NCBI GenBank assembly: GCA_963698735.1 | Contig: CAVOSA010000030.1 | Coordinates: 1-64,000, forward strand | DNA length: 64,000 bases | Reading direction: 5' to 3' | Origin: RPQJ01 sp963698735 | GTDB lineage: Bacteria; Pseudomonadota; Gammaproteobacteria; Steroidobacterales; Steroidobacteraceae | Shown: positions 1 to 8,557 of the stretch, in pieces | Numbering within the stretch: the stretch's first letter is position 1 | How the letters are laid out: each line of letters opens with the position of its first letter | Notes under the pieces: model-generated | What the model was told of the DNA's origin: nothing | The model's input: only the letters and a program-made list of their open reading frames with translations | Database searches by the model: none | Position numbers and translations under genes: made by a program

Positions 1-528
1 GTGGCCATCAACCTGTCGCTCAAGGAGCTGAACCAGGCCAGCTTCATTCCGCGCTGCCGGTCGGTGTTCGAGCGGTACAAGGTCCCTGCCTCCTGCGTCG
101 AACTCGAGATCACCGAGACGACGCTCATGCTCGACGCCGAGCGCACGCTGCCGCTGCTCGACGAACTGCGGTCCATGGGAATCCACCTGTCGATCGACGA
201 CTTCGGCACCGGCTATTCGAGCCTGAGTGCCCTGCAGCAGTTTCCCATCAGCACCCTGAAGATCGACCGTTCGTTCGTGACCAACGCCGCGACCGACCCG
301 GACGACGCCACGATCGTCCGCACCATCATCGAGATGGGACGCAGCCTCGGCCTGCAGGTCATCGCCGAAGGCGTGGAGACCGAAGAGCAGCGCTATTTCC
401 TGCTGCACAGCGGCTGCCAGCTGGGCCAGGGCCGCTTGTTCGGTGAGCCGATTTCGAGCACCGCTTTCCTGGAACTGCTGTTGCGACAGGCCACCGGCGA
501 GCACCCGATCCTGAAGATGCCCGGTTGA
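1..528 (+). CDS. EAL domain protein, C-terminal part (c-di-GMP phosphodiesterase)
   Basis: The frame is open from the first base, so the 5' end lies outside the window. The 175 visible residues are the second half of an EAL domain. Visible motifs are ELEITE, IDDFGTGYSSL, LKIDRSFV and IAEGVET, which supply the metal-binding Glu/Asp residues and catalytic Lys region of active EAL phosphodiesterases. The family hydrolyses c-di-GMP to pGpG. The second Asp of IDDFGTG and the E of IAEGVE are present, so the enzyme is probably active. The N-terminal sensor or GGDEF part cannot be seen. A MerR regulator follows on the same strand after about 125 bp. Confidence 0.93.
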   Translation: MAINLSLKELNQASFIPRCRSVFERYKVPASCVELEITETTLMLDAERTLPLLDELRSMGIHLSIDDFGTGYSSLSALQQFPISTLKIDRSFVTNAATDPDDATIVRTIIEMGRSLGLQVIAEGVETEEQRYFLLHSGCQLGQGRLFGEPISSTAFLELLLRQATGEHPILKMPG

Positions 529-652
529 CCGGCGCGGCGGGCGTGACAGTCCATGGGTGAATCCAACGGAGGTCGGGGCGAGAACTGTCGGGAAGTCGCT
601 GGTTGCGACCGTCGCTAGACCCGTTCTTTCCCTGACGTCGCCGCCCCGCAAC

Positions 653-1543
653 ATGTATTCGATCAAGGCCGTCTCGCAGGCCACGGGCCTCACCGTGGAG
701 ACGCTCCGCGCCTGGGAGCGACGCTATCGCGTGGTAGTGCCACAGCGGGACGAACTCGGGCGACGCGTCTACCGGCCCGAAGACGTCCTGCACCTGCGAC
801 GCCTGCGGGAGGCCACCGAGCGCGGCCACCCGATCGGCCGGCTCGCCCGGATGGACGAGCCGGGTCTCGTCGATCTGCTCCGCGAACCGGCAGCACACAC
901 CGCACCGGTCTCTGCTCCATCTGCGTTTGCGCAGCGGATTCTCGCTGCAGCCGAGCGCTACTCCGCCGCCGATTGCGAGCAGGTGCTGACGCTGGCGATC
1001 TCACTGCTCACACCCGCGCAGTTGATCGACGAAGTGCTCGAGCCCTTGCTGCGCGAAGTCGGCGAGCGCTGGCACTCCGGCCAGTTCTCCATCGCGCAGG
1101 AGCGCATGGTGTCGAGCAGCGTGCGGAAGCACATCGGCCTGATCGTCGAGACCTACGGCCGCACCGCCCGCCGCGGTTCGATCGTGTTCGCGACGCTGCC
1201 GGGCGAGCGACACGAACTCGGCCTGCTGATGTCGGCAATGATCTGTGCGAGTCACGGCTGCAAGGTGCATTACCTCGGCGCGGACCTGCCGCCCGAAGAG
1301 ATTGCCGTCTACGCCCGGCAAGTGGACGCGGCGCTGGTCGCGATCAGCGTGGTCCTGCTGGACGGGTTGCCGGCACTGCCGGCGCAGCTGGCGACGATGC
1401 GCGCAGTGCTGGGACCCGACGTACCGATCTGGGTCGGGGGCCAGGGCGCGCTAGGCCTGGACGAAGCGGTGCTGCCGGAGGGTTGCCTCATCATCGGGGA
1501 TCGCGCCGAGCTCGAGCAGCGGCTGGACATCCTGCCCCGCTGA
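653..1543 (+). CDS. MerR-family regulator with cobalamin-binding domain (CarH/LitR-like)
   Basis: An N-terminal MerR helix-turn-helix (YSIKAVSQATGLTVETLRAWERRY) is followed by a helical B12-binding-2 domain and a Rossmann-type cobalamin domain. The lower-axial-ligand motif E/DxHxxG is present as ERHELG (about residue 186 of the 296-residue form). In the helical domain WH is followed ten residues after the Trp by ER. Thermus CarH has Trp131, His132, Glu141 and His142 here, so the last position is Arg instead of His. CarH/LitR proteins are light-responsive repressors that use adenosylcobalamin. I chose the ATG before YSIKAV. An in-frame GTG at 557 would add 32 residues that look non-conserved. 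No photolyase or carotenoid genes are visible nearby. Confidence 0.85.
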   Translation: MYSIKAVSQATGLTVETLRAWERRYRVVVPQRDELGRRVYRPEDVLHLRRLREATERGHPIGRLARMDEPGLVDLLREPAAHTAPVSAPSAFAQRILAAAERYSAADCEQVLTLAISLLTPAQLIDEVLEPLLREVGERWHSGQFSIAQERMVSSSVRKHIGLIVETYGRTARRGSIVFATLPGERHELGLLMSAMICASHGCKVHYLGADLPPEEIAVYARQVDAALVAISVVLLDGLPALPAQLATMRAVLGPDVPIWVGGQGALGLDEAVLPEGCLIIGDRAELEQRLDILPR

Positions 1544-1590
1544 ATTTCTTGCCTGCGCGTCGCGTGGCTGTGCCGGGCGGGCTCGCCTGG

Positions 1591-2283
1591 CTAGTTCGCC
1601 GGCAACGCCGCTGCCGCCGCCTGCACGCGCGCGGTGATGTCCTGCACTACCTGCGCATTGGCGCGCTCGAATGCAGCCACGACGGCGCCCAGCCGATTAT
1701 CCGACGCGGGCACCGTGGCCTCGCTGACGAAGCTCGTGACGCGCACTCCGCGACGCGCATCGACGAGACTCGCCTGCGCCTGTACGTGCACGACCGGGGC
1801 CGGACCCGCGGACGCATCGCTGCCCGGGCTAACCGCTTCGAAACGCCGCAGTTCGACGTCGAGCAGCAGCTCCGCCGGTACCCGCGCCGGTGCCGCAAAC
1901 ACGGCAGCAAACTGCCCTCCGCTCGTCAGCGCGCCGACGAGATTCCCCTGCAGCATCTGCGGCGCGGCCTCGGCCCAACGCGCGCCCGAGTAGTAATCGA
2001 AGCGGCTGCCGGCCGCGAGTACTGCTATGCGATCGGTATCCAGCGCCGCCGCCGCTCGCGGTCGTGCGACAGCCAATGCCAGCGGAACAGCTGCGGTGGT
2101 TGCGGCAACACCTCCCGCGGCGGATGCCGCCGGCATCTGACCGGGTTCTGCCTGCATGACCAGCCGAAAGGTTTCCGGTGCCGGCACGTCCGACTTGAGC
2201 AGGTTGTCCGCGCACCCAGCGACGAGCGCCAGCACCGACGACGCACACGTCAGCAGCGCGAACCGGACCGTCCTCGTCGTCAT
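1591..2283 (-). CDS. ABC-transport auxiliary lipoprotein (MCE system)
   Basis: This 230-residue protein starts with a signal peptide and lipobox (LALVAGC), so it should be a lipoprotein. The rest fits the ABC-type transport auxiliary lipoprotein family (PqiC-like), with the family-typical pattern of DVPAPETFRL near the N terminus and a long alternating strand/helix C-terminal half. It is the last gene of the MCE operon, and its start overlaps the stop of the MCE gene by 4 bp. In Pqi- and Mla-type systems this partner sits in the outer membrane and works with the periplasmic MCE protein. An Ala/Val-rich low-complexity stretch follows the lipobox. Confidence 0.82.
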   Translation of the reverse strand: MTTRTVRFALLTCASSVLALVAGCADNLLKSDVPAPETFRLVMQAEPGQMPAASAAGGVAATTAAVPLALAVARPRAAAALDTDRIAVLAAGSRFDYYSGARWAEAAPQMLQGNLVGALTSGGQFAAVFAAPARVPAELLLDVELRRFEAVSPGSDASAGPAPVVHVQAQASLVDARRGVRVTSFVSEATVPASDNRLGAVVAAFERANAQVVQDITARVQAAAAALPAN

Positions 2284-3215
2284 CGGGGAATCTCCACACC
2301 ACCCGCCTGGGGCTCGAACAACACGCTCGAAGGTCTTTCGCGCAACGTTCGCGCGAGTTCTCGCACTTCATTGCTCGCGGCGCGCGCGTCGATCATGAGC
2401 TGCTGCAGCTCGGCAACGCTCGCGCCCGCCGTCCTGCCGAGGCCGCCTTCGTTCGCGTTCAGCAATCGATCCAGTCCGTCGGCCGTTCGTGCCAGCTTGT
2501 CGGATGCGATACGGGCACTCGCGAGCGTCGCCTCCAAGTCTGGCTGGGCCTTACTCAAGGTCTGGTTCAACCTGTTCGTCAGCTCGAGCGTCGAACTGGA
2601 GATGCCGCGCAGTTCCGCGGCGAGAGCGCGCGCCTCCGCCATCGTGGCGGGCAGATCAGCCGAAGCGCGCTCGATGTTCGTTATCGTCTGGCCGACCGAG
2701 CGCACGTTGTCATCGGACAGTACACGCTCGATGCGCCCGAGCACGGCCGTGGCCTGCCCGAGAATCTCCGGCAGCCGCTCGGCCGAGGCTTCGATCGTGC
2801 CCTTGCGCGATGGTATGACCGGGTGCTTCGTGCCCTGTGCCAGCGGACGAGACGCGGGTACGTTGGGATCCTGCTGCAGATCGATGTAGAGCAGGCCGGT
2901 GAGACCGAGCAGGCCGAGCTTCGCCAGGGTGCCGCCCGAAATTGGCGCGGTGGAATCAATTTCCGCCTGCACCTTGACCCGGCCAGCATCCTGCTTGTCG
3001 ACGTTAAGTGAAGTCACGCGTCCGACGTCGACGCCGAGATATCGCACCGGGCTGCCCTTGGAGAGGCCGCTCACCGTGCCCTGGAAGTAGATTTCGTAGG
3101 TCTGGTAGTCCCGGCGATCGCCACGGCCGGAGTACCACCAGATGAAAGCCACCGCCGCTGCGATGCACGCCAGCGCGAACAGTGCGAGCGTGGCGTACCT
3201 TGCGTCACGTTCCAT
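2280..3215 (-). CDS. MCE (MlaD/PqiB-type) lipid-transport protein
   Basis: One N-terminal transmembrane helix (about residues 9-28) is followed by a single MCE domain. Its signature is visible around residues 40-75 (YFQGTVSGLSKGSPVRYLGV) and GLTGLLYIDL. A long helical region follows, as in MlaD-like proteins that anchor at the inner membrane and bridge the periplasm. The gene overlaps the upstream ATPase gene by 11 bp and the downstream lipoprotein gene by 4 bp, which implies translational coupling. The likely role is phospholipid or other lipid traffic between membranes; the direction of transport cannot be told from sequence. Confidence 0.9.
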   Translation of the reverse strand: MERDARYATLALFALACIAAAVAFIWWYSGRGDRRDYQTYEIYFQGTVSGLSKGSPVRYLGVDVGRVTSLNVDKQDAGRVKVQAEIDSTAPISGGTLAKLGLLGLTGLLYIDLQQDPNVPASRPLAQGTKHPVIPSRKGTIEASAERLPEILGQATAVLGRIERVLSDDNVRSVGQTITNIERASADLPATMAEARALAAELRGISSSTLELTNRLNQTLSKAQPDLEATLASARIASDKLARTADGLDRLLNANEGGLGRTAGASVAELQQLMIDARAASNEVRELARTLRERPSSVLFEPQAGGVEIPR

Positions 3216-3996
3216 GCGCGCTGCCCCCGGCGCCGTGCCCGATCACCCGGCCACGCGCACCGTGGAAGTATTCCTGGATCCACGGATGTTCGTTGCGGAC
3301 GATGCCGTCCAGCGTATCGACGATGACTTTGCGGTCCACGAGCACGGCGACACGATCACATGTCCGCGCGAGGGTGTCCAGATCGTGGGTCACCATCACC
3401 ACCGTGAGGCCGAGCGTGCGCCGCAGGTACAGCACCAGGTCGTCGAAAGCGGTGGCGGCAATGGGATCGAGGCCGGCGGTCGGCTCGTCGAGAAACAGCA
3501 GCACCGGGTCAAGCGCGAGCGCGCGCGCCAGCGCGGCCCGCTTGATCATGCCGCCCGACAGTTGCGCGGGAAACTTGGCCCCCGCCTCCACCGGCAACCC
3601 GACCATGCGCAGCCGCAACTCGGCCAGGCTTTGCAGCGTGGCCTCTTCGAGATCGAGCGACTCCACCATCGGCAGGATGATGTTCTCCGTCACGGTCAGC
3701 GACGTGAACAGCGCGCCATGCTGGAAGGTGACGCCGTAGCGGCGCTTTACTTCCCGCAGTTCGGTGTCCGACATGCGGGTGATGTCGCGGCCCTCGAGCT
3801 CGACGATTCCTTGGTCCGGTCTGCGCAATCCCAGCATCGTCTTCAGCAGCACCGACTTGCCACTGCCGGAACCGCCGACGATGCCGAACACCTCGCCCGC
3901 GTGGACATCGAAGGAAACGCCGTCGTGCACGGTCTGCGTGCCGAACCGGTTCACGACGTCGCGCACCGCGACGATGATTTCAGGCGTGGCGGGCAT
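3205..3996 (-). CDS. ABC transporter ATP-binding protein (MlaF-like)
   Basis: This 263-residue ATPase has a Walker A motif (GGSGSGKS), a Q-loop (VTFQHGALF), signature LSGGM, Walker B (LLFLDEPTAGLD) and switch His (MVTHDLDT). It is the motor of the MCE operon. I chose the ATG at 3996 (MPATPEIIV) because the frame further upstream is an Arg-rich shadow of the permease gene. The start and the permease stop share one base (TGATG), so translation is probably coupled. Length and motifs match MlaF. Confidence 0.93.
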   Translation of the reverse strand: MPATPEIIVAVRDVVNRFGTQTVHDGVSFDVHAGEVFGIVGGSGSGKSVLLKTMLGLRRPDQGIVELEGRDITRMSDTELREVKRRYGVTFQHGALFTSLTVTENIILPMVESLDLEEATLQSLAELRLRMVGLPVEAGAKFPAQLSGGMIKRAALARALALDPVLLFLDEPTAGLDPIAATAFDDLVLYLRRTLGLTVVMVTHDLDTLARTCDRVAVLVDRKVIVDTLDGIVRNEHPWIQEYFHGARGRVIGHGAGGSAHGT

Positions 3997-5111
3997 CAGA
4001 AGTCGATCTCGAGGAAGAAGATGGCGAACAGCGCGTCGGCGAAGATCACCAGGAAGATCGACTGCACGACCGCGACGGTCGTGAGCCGCCCGAGTTCGCG
4101 CGACGAGTCGCGCACCTGCAGGCCGCGCAGCGTGCCGGTGAGGCCGATCAGCATACCGAACACCGGCGCCTTGACCAGGCCCGCCCAGAACGTGGTCGGC
4201 CCGATCGCTTCGTCGAGACGCGTGAAGAACTGCGGCCACGGCAGGTCGATCAGGTAGCGCGTGAGCATGGCGCCGCCGAGCAGGCCCATGAAGTCCGCGA
4301 CGATGGTGAGCAGCGGCAGCGCAATGACCAGCCCCAGGATGCGCGGCAGCACCAGTACCTCGTACGGATCGATGCCCATCGATTCCAGCGCGTCGACTTC
4401 GTCGTTCAACTTCATGACGCCGAGCTCGGCCGCATAGGCGCTGCCGGTGCGGCCCGCCACCATGATCGCCGTAAGCAGCACGCCAAGCTCGCGCAGCACG
4501 CCAATGGCGACGATGTCCACAGTGAAGATCTCGCCGCCGTACGGGCGCAACTGTTGCGCACCGATGTACGCCGAGATCACGCTGATCAGGAACGCGATGA
4601 CGGCGACCACCGGCACGGCCTGGTAGCCGGTCTCGTAGGCGTGGCGCACGATGGACGGAATGCGCAACCGCTTCCAGGACGTCCAGGCGGTGCCAGCCGT
4701 GGTAATGAGCTTGCCGCCGTAGGTGAGCGCTTCGTACCAGCTCTCGCCACGAGTCTCGAGCGCGCGACCCATGCGGACGAGCGCCGGTGATTCCTGCTCC
4801 ATCGCTGCGGCCGCCGGGGTCCGTGCGCTCGCGCCCTGCAGCAGCTCGTCGAGGTAGGTGAAATGGCTGGGCAACGGGCCCTGGATTTCCGGAGCCATCG
4901 CGGTGTCAGCGAAGGCGCGCTTCAACACCCATGCCGGTCCGATATCGAAGCGGCCGGCGGAACTCAGGTCAATGCTGCGCGCACCGGCTTTCGCCCAGGC
5001 GAGCAGCGACGCTTCCAGCGCGCCGAGGTCCGTGGTACGACAGTCTCCCGCCAGGCGCAGGTTCCCGTCGCCGGCGTCGACTTGAGCGTGAAATTCGGCA
5101 GGGCTCGGCAT
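3996..5111 (-). CDS. MlaE-family permease with N-terminal STAS domain
   Basis: The 371-residue protein begins with a STAS-like domain (about residues 1-95) and then has the MlaE/YrbE permease domain with five to six hydrophobic helices. The family segment FLISVISAYIGAQQLRPYGG and the conserved region AGRTGSAYAAELGVMKLNDE are visible. In Escherichia coli the STAS partner MlaB is separate; here the two are fused, a form seen in several proteobacteria. First gene of a four-gene MCE operon transcribed leftwards. It is divergent from the antiporter gene, and the 111 bp between them should hold both promoters. Confidence 0.92.
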   Translation of the reverse strand: MPSPAEFHAQVDAGDGNLRLAGDCRTTDLGALEASLLAWAKAGARSIDLSSAGRFDIGPAWVLKRAFADTAMAPEIQGPLPSHFTYLDELLQGASARTPAAAAMEQESPALVRMGRALETRGESWYEALTYGGKLITTAGTAWTSWKRLRIPSIVRHAYETGYQAVPVVAVIAFLISVISAYIGAQQLRPYGGEIFTVDIVAIGVLRELGVLLTAIMVAGRTGSAYAAELGVMKLNDEVDALESMGIDPYEVLVLPRILGLVIALPLLTIVADFMGLLGGAMLTRYLIDLPWPQFFTRLDEAIGPTTFWAGLVKAPVFGMLIGLTGTLRGLQVRDSSRELGRLTTVAVVQSIFLVIFADALFAIFFLEIDF

Positions 5112-5222
5112 GAGGGACGGCTATCCGGCACTGGGCGGCCGGCTTGAGCTTCTTGCGGGTCTCACGGGTCAGGATTGACTCGCTGGAATGCTAGCATCGG
5201 CGTATCAGCAGCGTGAGGCCCG

Positions 5223-7211
5223 ATGGCGCACGACTTCCTCAGCCAGATCCTGATCCTGCTCGCGGGCTCCCTGCTCGTCCTGAGCCTGGTGCGGCGCTTC
5301 AAGCTGCCGCCGATCATCGGGTATCTCGTCGTCGGCATGGTGCTTGGGCCGCACGCGCTCGCGCTCGTGCCGAGCGACGCCTCGGTGCAGCTGCTCGCCG
5401 AGATCGGCGTCGTCTTCCTGGTGTTCACGCTGGGCCTCGAGTTCTCGCTGGCACGCATGGTCACCATGAAGTCCGAGGTGCTCGGCATCGGCGGCCTGCA
5501 GATGCTGCTCTGCGGCCTCGCGTTCGGCGGCATGGCCGTGGCCGTCGGAGTCGGGACCGGCGCTGCGATCGTCATTGGCGGCGCGCTGGCGATGTCCTCC
5601 ACGGCGATCGTGCTGCGCCAGCTTGGCGACCAGATGGAACTGGCGCGCACGCATTCGCGCCTCGCGGTCGGCATCCTGCTGTTCCAGGACCTGGCGTTTG
5701 CGCCGCTGCTGGCGCTGGCCACCGCGCTCAGCGTGACGGGCGAGGTACCTGGGCCGTTGTGGCTGCTGGGCATGGCAGCGCGCGGCCTCATCGCGCTGGT
5801 GGTGGTGCTTGTGGTCGGCCGCTGGCTGCTGCGGCCGCTGTTCCGCGAAATCTCCCGCCACCGCAGCACCGAGACGTTCACGCTGACGGTGTTGTTCGTG
5901 GCGCTGCTCGCGGCCTGGGGCACGGACCAGCTGGGCCTGTCGATGGCTCTCGGCGGGTTCCTCGCGGGCATGCTGCTGGCCGGGACCGAGTTCAAGCACC
6001 AGACCGAAGCGGTGATCAAGCCGTTCCAGGACATCCTGCTGGGGCTGTTCTTCGTCTCGGTCGGGATGCTGCTCGACCTGCGGCTGCTGCTTGCGCAGCT
6101 GCCGCTCGTGCTGCTGTTCGTCGGTGTCCTGCTGCTCACCAAGGCCGTCATCGTGACGCTCATCGTCCGGCAGTTCGTGCCGAACACCCGCAAGGCGTTG
6201 CGTACCGGCATCACGGTCAGCATGGGAGGCGAGCTCGGATTTGCACTGCTCACGCTGCTGCTGCGCGGCGACGCCGTCGAGGACCGCATCGTGCAGGCAT
6301 TGCTGACGGCGGTGGCGCTCAGCATGCTGCTCGGGCCGCTGTTCGTGCGCTACAACGGGCGCATCGCCGACCGTATCCTGCGGCGGCCGCCGGTCGAGCC
6401 GTCGAACCTGGCGCTGGAAACGACGGCAACCCGCGAGATCGCCAGCCGGGCGCACGTCATCGTGTGCGGCTTCGGTCGCGTCGGACAGAACCTCGCGCGC
6501 GTACTCGAGCGCCGCGGGTTCGAGTTCATCGCCCTCGATTTCGACCCTTTCCGCGTGCGCGACGCCCGCCTCGCGGGCGACTCCGTGGTGTACGGCGATG
6601 CGACCCATCCCGAGGTGCTGCGCTCGCTCGGTCTCGACCAGGCGTCGGTGGTGGTGATTTCCTTCGACGAGCCGGAGACCGCCATCCGGATCGTGCGCGC
6701 CGTACGCCGCCTGCGGGCAGACGTGCCGGTCCTGGTACGCACCGAGGACGACAAGCCGCTCGAGGCGCTGCAGGCCGCGGGCGCCACGGAGGTCGTACCC
6801 GGTATCTTCGAGACCAGCCTGGCGCTGGTCTCGCACGTGCTGCTGTTCCTGCGTGTTCCGGCGGCCGAAGTGCTCGAGACAACCGAGGAAATCCGTCACG
6901 AACGTTACGCGATCCTGCGCAGCGTGTTCAGGCGGCGGGAAAATCCGGTCGTCGAGGACATGAGCGAGGAACGGCAGAACCGGCAGCAGTTGTACACGGT
7001 CGTGCTGCCGCCCGGGGCCCGCGCGATCGGCCAGACCATCCGCGACCTCGGGCTGGAGCGCGGTCGCGTGACGGTGAGCGCGATTCGACGCGAAGGCATC
7101 ACGGGCCGCGACCCCGACCCGGAGACGCGGCTCAAGATCGGCGACGTGCTCGTGCTTTGGGGACTGCCCGAGGACCTGCAGCGGGCGGAAAGCCGGCTGC
7201 TGATGGGTTAG
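5223..7211 (+). CDS. CPA2 cation:proton antiporter with RCK domain (KefB/KefC-like)
   Basis: About 390 residues of hydrophobic membrane domain form a Na+/H+ exchanger fold with about 12 helices. A TrkA-N/RCK domain follows with the NAD-binding motif VCGFGRVGQNLARVLE and a downstream acidic residue, then a TrkA-C domain ending the 662-residue protein. The family exports K+ or Na+ in exchange for protons, gated by nucleotide or thiol ligands. The architecture fits KefB/KefC/YbaL proteins. No KefF/KefG-type accessory subunit is next to it; the neighbour is Dps on the other strand. Confidence 0.9.
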   Translation: MAHDFLSQILILLAGSLLVLSLVRRFKLPPIIGYLVVGMVLGPHALALVPSDASVQLLAEIGVVFLVFTLGLEFSLARMVTMKSEVLGIGGLQMLLCGLAFGGMAVAVGVGTGAAIVIGGALAMSSTAIVLRQLGDQMELARTHSRLAVGILLFQDLAFAPLLALATALSVTGEVPGPLWLLGMAARGLIALVVVLVVGRWLLRPLFREISRHRSTETFTLTVLFVALLAAWGTDQLGLSMALGGFLAGMLLAGTEFKHQTEAVIKPFQDILLGLFFVSVGMLLDLRLLLAQLPLVLLFVGVLLLTKAVIVTLIVRQFVPNTRKALRTGITVSMGGELGFALLTLLLRGDAVEDRIVQALLTAVALSMLLGPLFVRYNGRIADRILRRPPVEPSNLALETTATREIASRAHVIVCGFGRVGQNLARVLERRGFEFIALDFDPFRVRDARLAGDSVVYGDATHPEVLRSLGLDQASVVVISFDEPETAIRIVRAVRRLRADVPVLVRTEDDKPLEALQAAGATEVVPGIFETSLALVSHVLLFLRVPAAEVLETTEEIRHERYAILRSVFRRRENPVVEDMSEERQNRQQLYTVVLPPGARAIGQTIRDLGLERGRVTVSAIRREGITGRDPDPETRLKIGDVLVLWGLPEDLQRAESRLLMG

Positions 7212-7248
7212 TTGCCCCGCCGCAGCGGGTAAGGGCCGGATTGAGGGC

Positions 7249-7731
7249 CTAGCGGTCGGCCTGCAGGTGCGCCTCGACCAGCCACAGGCTCTTGTCGGCG
7301 TCGCGTGAAACGCCCGTGAACAGGTCGCTCGTGTCCGCATCACCGGCCTTGCCGGTCTCGTCGATGGCCTTGCGGACGTTCTTGCCGAATTTGGCGAGCC
7401 CGCCGGCCAGCGCCTCGAGGTGAGCGCGGCCCTCCGTCAGTTCCAACGGGTACGCCTGCAGCTTCGAGCGGCCGGCGACGGCCTGGATCGTTCCCTCGGC
7501 CACGCCACCCAACGCCGTGATGCGCTCCGCCATGTCGTCGACGTGGCCGCCAAGGTCGCTTGCGATCTTGTCGAACAGTTCATGCAGGGCGATGAAATTC
7601 GGGCCCTTCACGTTCCAGTGGGCCTGCCTGGCCTGGAACTGCAGGTCGATCGCGTCCGCGAGGCGAGCATTCAGGACCCCTACCACCTTGGAACGGGTCT
7701 TGACGGACAGATCGTTGCGGGTCGGGTGCAT
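7249..7731 (-). CDS. dps: Dps, DNA-binding ferritin-like protein
   Basis: The 160-residue protein contains the Dps ferroxidase region: QAHWNVKGPNFIALHELFDK followed by DDMAERITALGG, giving the His, Asp and Glu ligands formed between subunits. The family forms 12-mers that oxidise and store iron and protect DNA in starvation or oxidative stress. The start at 7731 is supported by a Shine-Dalgarno sequence (AGAGGAA) six bases upstream. An in-frame extension to 7827 has no such support and reads as noise. The gene is divergent from the TetR-pump operon. Confidence 0.93.
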   Translation of the reverse strand: MHPTRNDLSVKTRSKVVGVLNARLADAIDLQFQARQAHWNVKGPNFIALHELFDKIASDLGGHVDDMAERITALGGVAEGTIQAVAGRSKLQAYPLELTEGRAHLEALAGGLAKFGKNVRKAIDETGKAGDADTSDLFTGVSRDADKSLWLVEAHLQADR

Positions 7732-7876
7732 GGCAGTTCCTCTGATGCAGATGATCCAGTACTGGACCTGTTTCGAACGGTAGGCATTGTCGGATCCCCC
7801 TCGGGCGGAACCAACAGAACCTGCCAATCCCGCTGATCGCCAGGGACGATCGGCACGTTAAACATTTGTTTACAGT

Positions 7877-7891
7877 TTGACACTGTGTCAA
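7877..7891. promoter_or_regulatory. Perfect palindrome, probable TetR operator
   Basis: TTGACACTGTGTCAA is a perfect inverted repeat with 7-bp arms and a 1-bp centre, ending 12 bp before the TetR start. The left arm contains TTGACA, identical to a consensus -35 hexamer, so a bound dimer could block RNA polymerase. Location and symmetry suit autoregulation by the TetR protein. The site is also between dps and tetR, so dps could be affected. The binding protein is inferred. Confidence 0.7.
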
Positions 7892-7903
7892 TCTCATATC
7901 ACG

Positions 7904-8557
7904 ATGTCAGCCATGACGTACATCACCGAACGCCGCCAGGAAGAAAAGGACCGCCGCCGGGCAGAGATTGTCGATGCGGCGGAAGCGCTCTATGCCGAGA
8001 CCGGCTGGGACGCCGTCACGATGGACCAGGTGGCCCGTCGAGCGCGCTTGAGCCGCGCGCTGCTCTACGTCTACTTCAAGGACCGGAGCGACCTGCACAT
8101 GGCGCTGGTCGAGCGTTCGCTCGATGCGCTGCGCGAGCGCTTCGTCGCGGCACAGGCAGGCCACGCCAAGGGCATCGCACAGGTCGAGGCCATCGGTCGC
8201 GCGTACGTGGAGTTCTCTGTCGCGACGCCTCATTACTTCGACGCCTGCGCCCGCTTCCAGGCGCACGCTCACGTCGAATGCGAAGCGGGTATCGCCCATA
8301 GCGAAGTGGCCTGCGAGGCGGCCGGTCATCGTGTCCACGAAGTGATCGTCGACTCCCTGAATCGTGGCATCGCCGACGGTTCGATCCGCGCGGACATCGG
8401 CGATCCGTACGTCACCGCGCTCACGCTCTGGGCGTTCACGCACGGCATGATCCAGATCGCGTCGACCAAGGGCGGCCAGATCGAGCACGAGGGAACCTCC
8501 GTGCAGTCGTTCATCGAGCACGGGCTCGGCCTCGCGCTACGGGCGCTGCGGCCATGA
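7904..8557 (+). CDS. TetR-family transcriptional regulator
   Basis: The N-terminal TetR helix-turn-helix is clear: IVDAAEALYAETGWDAVTMD, then ARRARLSRALLYVYFKDRSD. The C-terminal ligand domain has no assigned family. It is the first gene of a pump operon: its stop overlaps the start of the TolC-type gene (ATGA). Expected role is a local repressor released by a pump substrate, acting on the palindrome just upstream. A start nine bases later (7913) is equally possible. An upstream in-frame TTG at 7877 lies inside the palindrome and is unlikely. Confidence 0.9.
   Translation: MSAMTYITERRQEEKDRRRAEIVDAAEALYAETGWDAVTMDQVARRARLSRALLYVYFKDRSDLHMALVERSLDALRERFVAAQAGHAKGIAQVEAIGRAYVEFSVATPHYFDACARFQAHAHVECEAGIAHSEVACEAAGHRVHEVIVDSLNRGIADGSIRADIGDPYVTALTLWAFTHGMIQIASTKGGQIEHEGTSVQSFIEHGLGLALRALRP

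Noticed and set aside
973..2889. Very long plus-strand open frame across the MerR, lipoprotein and MCE genes
   Set aside because: Arg/Ala/Gly-rich translation with no domain; it is the shadow of GC-rich genes in other frames.
5205..7343. Long minus-strand open frame over the antiporter gene
   Set aside because: His/Gln/Arg-rich low-complexity translation, antisense to a clear gene.
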